Of a stretch of 7,432 nt of DNA, positions 1 to 5,190 are shown in pieces. The position numbers were made by a program, and so were the translations under genes. Each line of letters opens with the position of its first letter. Position 1 is the first letter of the stretch. Location: assembly GCA_964538065.1 (NCBI GenBank), contig CAZIDG010000153.1:1-7432 (forward strand), in the 5' to 3' direction. Origin of the DNA: G963664225 sp964538065 (GTDB lineage Bacteria > Verrucomicrobiota > Verrucomicrobiia > Limisphaerales > UBA1319). The notes under the pieces are model-generated. The model saw only the letters and a program-made list of their open reading frames with translations. It was not told the origin of the DNA and made no database searches.

Positions 1-5
1 CTTCA

Positions 6-36
6 TTGTCTATCTTGTTGGCTGTTAACCGATAAT
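6..36 (+). promoter_or_regulatory. Candidate promoter of the DUF1080 gene
   Basis: GATAAT at 31-36 matches the -10 consensus at five of six positions. A poor -35 candidate, TTGTCT at 6-11, lies 19 bases upstream, which is longer than ideal. Only ten bases separate the -10 box from the ATG at 47, so a transcript starting about seven bases after the box would have almost no leader. No Shine-Dalgarno is visible. The window begins just upstream, so a stronger alternative promoter cannot be excluded. Confidence 0.4.
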
Positions 37-46
37 CACGTACGCC

Positions 47-850
47 ATGAAGACCTCCATTTTGTCGCTCTGGGCTGCCAGCCTGATGCTGGCCACTCCA
101 GCCCTCTTTGCCGCCGAGCTCGTTCCCGCCAAGGACGGTTCGGGCGTTGTCGGCTATAAAGATACCCCCATCCTGCCCTGGTGCGGGTTTCACGTGCATG
201 ACCCAGACCGGCCGGCCCCCAAAATGGTGACGCCCGGCCCCGTTCAGGAACCCGTCAATGGCACCACCGCCCCCGCCGATGCCATTATCCTGTTTGATGG
301 CAAGGACTTGTCCAAGTGGGAACCCTCGGACTGGAAACTGGACAACGGCACTGTCGTCGCCGTCAGCGGCGGATTAACGACACGCGAGAGCTTCGGTGAT
401 ATGCAGCTTCACCTCGAATGGATGGCTCCCAATCCGCCTGAAGGGGAGTTGTTCAACCAGGGGAATAATGGCGTGTACCTGATGGGGCTGTACGAAATCC
501 AAATCTTCGATTCGTACACGTCCAAGCTCTATCCCGACGGCCAGGCGGCCTCGGTTTATGCCCAAACCCCGCCCCTGGTCAATGCCTGCCGCAAGCCTGG
601 CGAGTGGCAGGTCTATGACCTGGTATTCACGGCGCCTGTGTTCGACGGGGATAAATTGGTCAAACCCGCCCGGATTACGATGTTCCACAACGGCCTGCTG
701 GTGCACCTGGAAACGGAAATTCGCGGGGAGACTGATCATCGCGTCCTCCCCGAATACCGGCATAAGGTCAGCCGGGGCCCGCTCATCCTCAGCTCGCATC
801 ACAGTCCCGTGCGTTTTCGCAACATCTGGGTGCGCCCGCTGGGGAAATAA
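47..850 (+). CDS. Secreted DUF1080 protein (3-keto-disaccharide hydrolase type)
   Basis: The 267-residue protein begins with a Sec signal peptide (about residues 1-22, hydrophobic stretch ending in ALFA-AE), so it should act outside the cytoplasm. Residues about 36-66 (GYKDTPILPWCGFHVHDPDR) are the proline-rich lead-in typical of one DUF1080 subgroup. The DUF1080 domain (PF06439, a concanavalin-like beta-sandwich) runs from about 78 to 265. It opens with AIILFDGKDLSKW (79-91), continues through LHLEWMAP, GNNGVYLMGLYEIQIFDSY and YPDGQAASVYAQTPPLVNA, and closes with PVRFRNIWVRPL. Length and order of motifs look complete. Family knowledge: some members hydrolyse 3-keto-glycosides, but many are uncharacterised, so the substrate is unknown. 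The TIM-barrel gene 51 bases downstream on the same strand is probably co-transcribed and supports a role in sugar catabolism. The ATG at 47 is chosen because it starts the signal peptide. Confidence 0.88.
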   Translation: MKTSILSLWAASLMLATPALFAAELVPAKDGSGVVGYKDTPILPWCGFHVHDPDRPAPKMVTPGPVQEPVNGTTAPADAIILFDGKDLSKWEPSDWKLDNGTVVAVSGGLTTRESFGDMQLHLEWMAPNPPEGELFNQGNNGVYLMGLYEIQIFDSYTSKLYPDGQAASVYAQTPPLVNACRKPGEWQVYDLVFTAPVFDGDKLVKPARITMFHNGLLVHLETEIRGETDHRVLPEYRHKVSRGPLILSSHHSPVRFRNIWVRPLGK

Positions 851-901
851 CGGTTGCCAGGCCCTTGCGGCCTTGGAGTAACGCCTGGAAATGCGCAACA
901 C

Positions 902-1714
902 ATGAAAGTCGGAATTAGTTCATTTGCATGTACTTGGGCGATTGGCGTGCCGGGGTATCCTCCGGCCCGCCCCATGGGTTTGCTGGATTTGCTGGAAACA
1001 GCTCGAAAGCACAAGATCCGCGTCGTCCAGGTTTGCGACAACCTGCCCTTGCACGAACAACCCAGCGATTTGCTCGCGGCGTTCCGACTGGAAGCCGTGC
1101 GCTCGGGCATCGACCTGGAATTGGGCACGCGGGGTCTTGAACCGGAACTCTTGATGCAATATCTGCACCTGGCCCGGACGTTCGGTTCGCCCTTTCTCAG
1201 GGTCATGATGGATCGTCGGGGGGACCAACCCTCTCCGGAAGCTGCCGTGGCGCGGCTCAAGCCCATGATGAGCGAGTTCCGAAAAGCCGGGGTAAAACTG
1301 GCCATTGAGAATCACGACCGTTTTTCCGTTCGCACGCTGGCCAGCATGATCGAAGCCCTGGACCCGGATTGGGCGGGCATCTGCCTCGATACGGTGAATG
1401 CCTTGGGCGCGCTGGAAGGACCCGAAACCGTTGTGGATGTCCTGGCTCCTTACACCCTCAATGTGCATGTCAAAGATTTCCTCATCCGGCGCGCCGATCA
1501 CCAGATGGGCTTTGTCATCGAGGGATGCCCGGCCGGGCAGGGCCGGCTCAACGTGCCCTGGCTGGTGGATCGCATGCGCCAGGCGCAACGAGACGTGAAT
1601 TTCATCCTCGAATCATGGACGCCGCCAGCGGATTCGCTCGAGGATACACTCAGGCGTGAGCGTTCGTGGATGGAGGAAAGCCTTGAGTATCTGCGTGATG
1701 TGGTGGGCCCCTGA
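902..1714 (+). CDS. Sugar phosphate isomerase/epimerase-like TIM-barrel protein
   Basis: This 270-residue protein has no signal peptide and is probably cytoplasmic. It resembles the xylose isomerase-like TIM-barrel family (AP endonuclease 2 superfamily, PF01261), whose members isomerise or epimerise sugars using a bound divalent metal. Candidate metal ligands are E136 (AIENHDR), D163 (GICLDTVN), H189 (NVHVKD) and E237 (FILESWTPP), in the order and spacing expected. The beginning MKVGISSFACTW fits the first beta-strand. The frame stays open upstream to a TTG at 854, but the extra residues do not look like family sequence, so I use the ATG at 902. A weak TGGAA at 886-890 lies about 11 bases upstream of it; a GGAG at 875-878 is too far away. 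Its place behind a DUF1080 gene suggests that it processes a sugar or keto-sugar released by that protein. The exact reaction cannot be read from the sequence. Confidence 0.85.
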   Translation: MKVGISSFACTWAIGVPGYPPARPMGLLDLLETARKHKIRVVQVCDNLPLHEQPSDLLAAFRLEAVRSGIDLELGTRGLEPELLMQYLHLARTFGSPFLRVMMDRRGDQPSPEAAVARLKPMMSEFRKAGVKLAIENHDRFSVRTLASMIEALDPDWAGICLDTVNALGALEGPETVVDVLAPYTLNVHVKDFLIRRADHQMGFVIEGCPAGQGRLNVPWLVDRMRQAQRDVNFILESWTPPADSLEDTLRRERSWMEESLEYLRDVVGP

Positions 1715-1781
1715 CATGGCCTGTCGGCGGGTTAATCGGGCTCAGGCTGTGGGGAGTTCGGATGGCATTGTAGAATTCTAT

Positions 1782-1810
1782 TAGCAAAGGACGGGGCGAA
1801 CACGTATAAT
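1782..1810 (+). promoter_or_regulatory. Candidate promoter of the beta-propeller gene
   Basis: TATAAT at 1805-1810 is a perfect -10 hexamer. TAGCAA at 1782-1787 is a weak -35 match (three of six) at the ideal 17-base spacing. Thirteen bases separate the -10 box from the ATG at 1824, implying a leader of about seven bases, and no Shine-Dalgarno is present. A 10-base perfect palindrome, TAGAATTCTA (1771-1780), lies just upstream of the -35 and could be an operator or chance. The rest of the gap from 1715 shows no convincing terminator, so read-through from the upstream gene remains possible. Confidence 0.5.
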
Positions 1811-1823
1811 CGTGCCATCCCGT

Positions 1824-3083
1824 ATGAAAACCTCGTGCGCACTATTGGCGACCGCCCTGATCAGCGGTTGTGTCCTGTCCTTGCAGGCTGAAGATTGGCC
1901 CTGTTTTCGCGGCCCCTCCCGCCAGGGCATTTCCACCGAAAAAAACGTGCCCCTCAAGTGGGGCGCGCAGGAACAGGTGGCATGGAAGACACCGCTGCCG
2001 GGTAATGGATGGGCCTCCCCCATCATCGAGGACGGCAGGGTCTATATTGCCACCGCCATGGACAACGGCAGCTCCTACCATCTCATCCGTCTGGATGCCG
2101 CCTCGGGGGCAACGCTTTGGGACAAGGAACTATTCAAACAGGATGTGAGCGGCCGCAAGGAGGGGCGAAACAGTTTTGCGACGTCCACGCCGGCCACCGA
2201 TGGCCAGCGCGTGTACGTTCTGGGGTTTGACGGCACCATGGCCGCCATAACCCCGGAGGGCCAGATCGCATGGGTGAATCACGACTTTAAATATTACAGC
2301 CAACACGGCCCCGCCGTCTCGCCGATGCTCTACAAGGATCTGGTAATCATCCCCTTCGATCAGAGCAGTCCCGGCCCGGATAAATTGGTGGGCTGGCAGA
2401 AACCCTGGGATCAATCGTTCATCGTGGCACTCGATCAAGCGACCGGCAAGGTGAAGTGGAAGGCCTCCCGCGGCCTCTCCCGCATCGCCCATGTCACCCC
2501 CAATGTCATGAAGGTGCAGGGCATTGACCAGTTGATCAGCAGCGCGGGGGATGTCATCCAGGGGTTCAACCTTGAAACCGGCGAACGGCTTTGGACCGTG
2601 ACGAGCTTCGGGGAATCGCCTGTCCCATCGATTGTGGGCGGCGAGGGTTTGGTGTTTACCTCATCGGGCTTTGGCAAGCCCACCATCCGCGCCGTGCGGC
2701 CCGGTGGCAAGGGGGACGTCACCGCCACGAACATCGCCTGGGAATACAGCAAGGATGTGCCGATGATGGCCTCCTTCATCTACGTCAACCCGCGCCTGTA
2801 TGCGGTGAGCGAAGGCGGCGTGGTCACATGCTTCGAAGCCGCCACGGGCAAGGTGCTCTGGCGGGAAAAGCTCGAAGGCCACTACGCGGCATCGCCCATC
2901 TGGACCGAGGGCCGGATCTACCTGCTTTCGGATGAGGGGGACACCACGGTGATCGAGGACGGGAACCAGTTCAAGGTGCTGGCCAAAAACAGCCTTGGGG
3001 AACCGTGCCAGTCGTCGCCTGCCATCGCCAATGGCCGCATCTATCTCCGAACCGAGAAAAACCTCTTTTGCATCGGCAAGTGA
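1824..3083 (+). CDS. Exported PQQ-like beta-propeller repeat protein
   Basis: From the ATG at 1824 the protein is 419 residues. It has an N-terminal export signal followed by EDWPCFRGPSRQG, a start very common in secreted PQQ-like/BamB-type propellers of Planctomycetes and Verrucomicrobia. Four propeller-blade motifs are clear: LDAASGATLW (90-99), LDQATGKVKW (203-212), FNLETGERLW (248-257) and FEAATGKVLW (337-346), with degenerate blades between them. I see none of the N-terminal extension or heme-binding CXXCH that would suggest a quinohemoprotein dehydrogenase, so a binding or scaffold role is at least as likely as catalysis. Export type is ambiguous: ISGC at 13-16 fits a lipobox, while LQA-ED at 20-24 fits signal peptidase I. 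An in-frame GTG at 1812 is an alternative start, but it lies almost on the TATAAT box and would only add MPSR. The gene faces the downstream lipoprotein convergently. Confidence 0.87.
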   Translation: MKTSCALLATALISGCVLSLQAEDWPCFRGPSRQGISTEKNVPLKWGAQEQVAWKTPLPGNGWASPIIEDGRVYIATAMDNGSSYHLIRLDAASGATLWDKELFKQDVSGRKEGRNSFATSTPATDGQRVYVLGFDGTMAAITPEGQIAWVNHDFKYYSQHGPAVSPMLYKDLVIIPFDQSSPGPDKLVGWQKPWDQSFIVALDQATGKVKWKASRGLSRIAHVTPNVMKVQGIDQLISSAGDVIQGFNLETGERLWTVTSFGESPVPSIVGGEGLVFTSSGFGKPTIRAVRPGGKGDVTATNIAWEYSKDVPMMASFIYVNPRLYAVSEGGVVTCFEAATGKVLWREKLEGHYAASPIWTEGRIYLLSDEGDTTVIEDGNQFKVLAKNSLGEPCQSSPAIANGRIYLRTEKNLFCIGK

Positions 3084-3105
3084 CAAGTGACAGGCGCCTG
3101 CCGAT
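3072..3105. other. Inverted repeat between convergent genes
   Basis: ATCGGCA (3072-3078) and TGCCGAT (3099-3105) are perfect inverted arms around 20 bases. The enclosed stretch includes the stop codon of the beta-propeller gene, a tandem AAGTGAC repeat (3078-3091) and a 10-base palindrome CAGGCGCCTG (3091-3100). The 34-base intergenic gap between the two convergent stop codons lies mostly inside it. There is no T-tract on either strand, so it is not a standard intrinsic terminator, but it is the only structure available for ending either transcript here. Confidence 0.3.
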
Positions 3106-3117
3106 CAGCACGATCCA

Positions 3118-3621
3118 TTATTTGGCGGCGGGTTGTCCGCCTGGCGTGGGCTGGAAATCGCTCAGGTTAAGAGCGCCCTCCTGGGAGGTTTCCATGCGGA
3201 CCGGGCGGTTGTTGATGCGCAGATACAGCACGCTCTTCAAGCGGTAATCCATGTGTTTGGATTCAATGATGGGCTTGATGCGGGTGACCAGCTTGAGATT
3301 GCGCAGATAAACCGTGGCCACCTGTGTGGATGACCCGAGCTTGGGCACGCGCACGGGCTCATTGGCCAGGCCCTTGCCCACATAGGTGCCGTTGAGGTAG
3401 ATCTTGTGTTCGGAGCCTTCGAGCAACACGTCCTCATTGAGGCCGTTCTGCACGCGGATGGTGAAGGCCATGGCGGTCTCCAGGAGGGTGGCTGTGCCGC
3501 CGGGCTGGATGTTGGCGAGGCTGACCTCGATCTCCTTCTTTGCACGGTGTGTCACACAGCCGGCCAGAACGGCAACAAGAGGCAGCAGGCACAGTAACTT
3601 CAAAAAGGCTCGCGGTTTCAT
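3118..3621 (-). CDS. LEA14-like (water stress/WHy-type) lipoprotein
   Basis: The 167-residue protein starts with a short basic n-region, a hydrophobic stretch and the lipobox VLAGC with C22 as the lipidated cysteine, so it should be membrane anchored on the periplasmic side. No Asp at +2 is seen (V23), which leaves outer-membrane sorting possible under E. coli rules. Residues about 31-155 resemble the LEA_2/WHy fold (PF03168): an early strand (IEVSLANIQP), then FTIRVQNGLNEDVLLEGSEH, KIYLNGTYVGKGLANEPVRVP and repeated beta-strands ending near LNLSDF. This fold is linked to desiccation or stress protection in some bacteria and plants, but bacterial members are mostly uncharacterised. A GAGGG at 3625-3629 precedes the ATG at rather short spacing. 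The thioredoxin gene lies 51 bases upstream on the same strand, so co-transcription is likely. The family call is from pattern only. Confidence 0.75.
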   Translation of the reverse strand: MKPRAFLKLLCLLPLVAVLAGCVTHRAKKEIEVSLANIQPGGTATLLETAMAFTIRVQNGLNEDVLLEGSEHKIYLNGTYVGKGLANEPVRVPKLGSSTQVATVYLRNLKLVTRIKPIIESKHMDYRLKSVLYLRINNRPVRMETSQEGALNLSDFQPTPGGQPAAK

Positions 3622-3672
3622 GCGCCCTCAGTGTGTGGAAAAATATGGCGCGGTCAAGCGCTCAGGAAACGA

Positions 3673-4008
3673 CTACGCAAACAGATGCTTGTCCAGATTC
3701 GCCATCAGATCGGCCTTGGTGCGGGATCCGACGATGTTTTCCACCACCTGGCCGTTCTTGAACACCAGGGACGTGGGCACGGCCCGGATGCCGTATTCAC
3801 GGGCCAGATCCTCCTCGTCATCGATGTTCAGACGGCCGAAGCGCGCCCGGCCGTCATATTCCTCCGCGATTTCGGCGATCACCGGTGTCATGTTCTTGCA
3901 GGGGCCGCACCAGCCAGCCCAGAACTCCACCAGCACCGGTTTATCAGCCTGCAGCACCTCGGCAGCGAAATTCGCCCGATTCAGTTGAATAACATCACCG
4001 GCACCCAT
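3673..4008 (-). CDS. trx: Thioredoxin
   Basis: This is a complete single-domain thioredoxin of 111 residues, a cytoplasmic disulfide reductant recharged by thioredoxin reductase. The active site WCGPC is at 33-37 (C34, C37), within LVEFWAGWCGPCK. The cis-proline is P78 in RAVPTS, followed by SLVFKNGQ and the conserved glycine of NIVGS. The buried acid that is Asp26 in E. coli thioredoxin is Glu28 here (VEFWA), a conservative change seen in other thioredoxins. Two ATGs are in frame, at 4014 and 4008. I choose 4008 because AAGG at 4016-4019 sits seven bases upstream of it but only one base from the first. The gene lies between a Pro/Ala-rich tail-anchored protein gene (65 bases upstream) and a lipoprotein gene, all on the minus strand, in a probable operon. 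Thioredoxin also feeds electrons to DsbD, part of which is encoded at the right edge of the window. Confidence 0.95.
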   Translation of the reverse strand: MGAGDVIQLNRANFAAEVLQADKPVLVEFWAGWCGPCKNMTPVIAEIAEEYDGRARFGRLNIDDEEDLAREYGIRAVPTSLVFKNGQVVENIVGSRTKADLMANLDKHLFA

Positions 4009-4015
4009 AACCATG

Positions 4016-4019
4016 CCTT
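4016..4019 (-). promoter_or_regulatory. Ribosome binding site deciding the thioredoxin start
   Basis: AAGG on the minus strand is seven bases before the ATG at 4008 and only one base before the ATG at 4014. This spacing favours the inner start, giving MGAGDVIQL rather than MVMGAGDVIQL. Confidence 0.55.
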
Positions 4020-4046
4020 ATCAAAACCTGCCGATTCAGTGTGTAA

Positions 4047-4058
4047 GCACCGAAGTGC
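4047..4058 (-). other. UUCG tetraloop hairpin between two operon genes
   Basis: On the minus strand GCAC-TTCG-GTGC forms a four-base-pair stem closed by the unusually stable C(UUCG)G loop. It lies in the spacer between the stop of the Pro/Ala-rich gene (4074) and the start of thioredoxin. It is followed by TTACAC rather than a T-tract, so it is not a terminator. It could protect or attenuate the operon mRNA. The stem is short enough to have arisen by chance. Confidence 0.3.
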
Positions 4059-4073
4059 AGCACCAATGCCTTT

Positions 4074-4535
4074 TTAGAGCATCAGCACGCGAACCAAAGC
4101 CAGTATGGCAGCCACAGCGGCGGCCAGACCCAACACCTGATCCACCATGCCGACGGTCGGCGCACCGCCACGCGCGATGGGCGCAGGGGCGGCAGCCTTG
4201 GGAGCCAAAGGGGCGGCTGCAGGAGCGGCGGCCTTGGGAGCGGCCGCAGGGGCAGCGTGGCCACCAGGAGGCGGCGGTGTCGGGATATTCGCAGTGGCGG
4301 CGCCTGTTGCTGCAGGAGCAGCTGCCTGGGCGGCAGCGGGGGCGGCGGAAGGCGTCGGCAATTTTATGGTCGGGGCAGCCGTGGGCTTCGGCGGCAGGTT
4401 AATGCGCACCGTTTCTTTTTTGGGCTGGACCTTGGACGCTTCCGGGGGCTTGGGCGCGGGCGGCACAGGAGGCACCGGCGCGGCGCTCGGTGGAGGCGTC
4501 GGAAAATTCGGCGTATTGGGCGTAGTCTCGGACAT
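4074..4535 (-). CDS. Pro/Ala-rich protein with C-terminal membrane anchor
   Basis: The 153-residue protein has no N-terminal signal. It opens with a Pro/Thr-rich segment (1-33), then a charged block KKETVRINLPPKP (39-51) running into TAAPTIKLPTP (52-62), then a long Ala/Pro linker (63-125) with repeated PKAAAPA units. It ends with a single hydrophobic helix, about 131-153 (VDQVLGLAAAVAAILALVRVLML), reaching the last residue. This is the layout of a tail-anchored protein: a disordered cytoplasmic arm on a C-terminal membrane helix. I associate the KETVRINLPPKP block with unannotated proteins of Verrucomicrobia, from memory only; the function is unknown to me. The opposite strand also has an open Gly/Ala-rich frame, but the defined motif and anchor favour the minus strand. 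A TTGACA-N17-TAGCCT promoter lies upstream, so this is probably the first gene of an operon with thioredoxin and the LEA14-like lipoprotein. Confidence 0.75.
   Translation of the reverse strand: MSETTPNTPNFPTPPPSAAPVPPVPPAPKPPEASKVQPKKETVRINLPPKPTAAPTIKLPTPSAAPAAAQAAAPAATGAATANIPTPPPPGGHAAPAAAPKAAAPAAAPLAPKAAAPAPIARGGAPTVGMVDQVLGLAAAVAAILALVRVLML
4191..4241 (-). repeat. In-frame repeats in the Ala/Pro linker
   Basis: The 15-base unit GGCAGCCTTGGGAGC (plus strand, 4191-4205) recurs 36 bases later as GGCGGCCTTGGGAGC (4227-4241), differing at one base. The offset equals 12 codons and encodes the repeated APKAAAPA units of the linker, suggesting that the linker grew by slippage or unequal exchange. 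Confidence 0.55.
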
Positions 4536-4550
4536 AATGTTTCGCAGCTC

Positions 4551-4579
4551 AGGCTAATTCTGCATCCGCCATGTGTCAA
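4551..4579 (-). promoter_or_regulatory. Promoter of the minus-strand three-gene operon
   Basis: On the minus strand a perfect TTGACA (4574-4579) is followed by exactly 17 bases and TAGCCT (4551-4556). The latter keeps the three most conserved -10 positions (T, A and final T). The ATG at 4535 lies 15 bases past the -10 box, giving an expected leader of about nine bases with no Shine-Dalgarno. The remaining 4580-4724 stretch, downstream of the neighbouring small secreted gene, shows no clear intrinsic terminator and no further gene. Confidence 0.55.
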
Positions 4580-4724
4580 ACCATTAAAATCGTATTGTGG
4601 ACGGGAGCTGGCGGATGTGCATCCCCTTGGTTTCGTGGATAATGCCCATTTCCCAGAGGCCGGTGTCTTGCCAGGAAAGTCCTCCGAAATGTCCCCTTTT
4701 TAAACCGTTTCCCCACGATTGTCT

Positions 4725-5072
4725 TTAGCGGCTTGAGGTGGTCCGGTTGCCGGTTGATGCCGCACCCGGCACAACCGCCCGTCCATTCAGATTCACACCG
4801 CCATGGACGAAGTATTGCCTTGCGAGCATCTGCTGTTGGATCATGGGCGTGAGCACGGTCACACCCCGCAGTCCCCGGGAACCATACCCATTGCCCCCGC
4901 CCGTGTTGAGTCCACCCGGCACAACCACCCGGGCCATGGGTGAATAAACATGCGCCGCGACACCGGTGCCACGTCCGGGGGTGATCGTCTGTGCCTGAAT
5001 CCCGACACAGGCAGCAAAAAGCACCGCCGCGACCCTGAAGGCAGGCCAACAGAATCTGATGCCGTATTTCAT
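4725..5072 (-). CDS. Small secreted protein of unknown function
   Basis: I do not recognise this 115-residue protein. Residues 1-28 form a plausible Sec signal peptide (basic start, hydrophobic VAAVLFAACVGI, cleavage after AQA/Q-like IQAQ). The mature part is about 87 residues, basic and rich in Gly, Val, Arg and Thr, with no acidic residue that I can find. Two similar segments occur, ARVVVPGGLNTGGGN (about 47-61) and GRAVVPGAASTGNRT (about 97-111), separated by VTVLTPMIQQQMLARQYF. This suggests an internal duplication. Codons mostly end in G or C, as in the neighbours, which argues for a real gene. A second open minus-strand frame overlaps it (4576-5049) but has no signal or motif. GGTGA lies four bases before the ATG, a weak ribosome binding site. 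It is divergent from the sugar-binding lipoprotein gene and shares an intergenic region with it. Confidence 0.6.
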   Translation of the reverse strand: MKYGIRFCWPAFRVAAVLFAACVGIQAQTITPGRGTGVAAHVYSPMARVVVPGGLNTGGGNGYGSRGLRGVTVLTPMIQQQMLARQYFVHGGVNLNGRAVVPGAASTGNRTTSSR

Positions 5073-5145
5073 ACCGTCACCAATCTACTCATCCTCTCCC
5101 TTGGCGCAATCGTGTTTGTGTCAAGGATGCCCATGCCGCCTCCTC

Positions 5146-5170
5146 CTTGGTCCCAAGCCATTATGCTTGG
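5146..5170. promoter_or_regulatory. Interleaved inverted repeat, candidate operator
   Basis: CTTGG (5146-5150), CCAAG (5153-5157) and CTTGG (5166-5170) alternate in orientation. The right pair extends to perfect six-base arms, CCAAGC-CATTAT-GCTTGG (5153-5170), and the left pair is CTTGG-TC-CCAAG. The element ends 20 bases before the ATG at 5191, in the gap between divergent genes. It could be an operator for a transcription factor controlling the sugar-binding gene, or an mRNA hairpin in its leader. There is no T-tract, so a terminator is unlikely. Confidence 0.4.
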
Positions 5171-5190
5171 CAAAATTGAGCAACCACAGC

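Noticed and set aside
374..1588. Minus-strand frames antisense to the DUF1080 and isomerase genes
   Set aside because: They are shadows of two genes with clear family motifs and carry no motif of their own.
1715..1804. Terminator after the isomerase gene
   Set aside because: Only weak GCCTG/CAGGC arms with a long loop and no T-tract are present.
3622..3672. Possible terminator between thioredoxin and the lipoprotein gene (GCGC arms then ATATTTTT)
   Set aside because: The stem is only four pairs around a six-base loop, and the T-run is not directly attached, so strong termination is unlikely.
4147..4557. 136-residue Gly/Ala-rich open frame on the plus strand
   Set aside because: It is the mirror of the Pro/Ala-rich gene. 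The minus strand has a defined motif, a terminal membrane helix and a promoter, while this frame is only low complexity.
4576..5049. 157-residue minus-strand frame overlapping the small secreted protein
   Set aside because: It has no signal peptide or recognisable motif and odd Cys/His/Trp-rich composition; the overlapping frame has a good signal peptide and typical codon use.
5119..5124. Perfect TTGACA on the minus strand ahead of the small secreted gene
   Set aside because: At 16-18 bases downstream the sequence is AGGGAG-like, with no acceptable -10 box, so it does not make a standard promoter.
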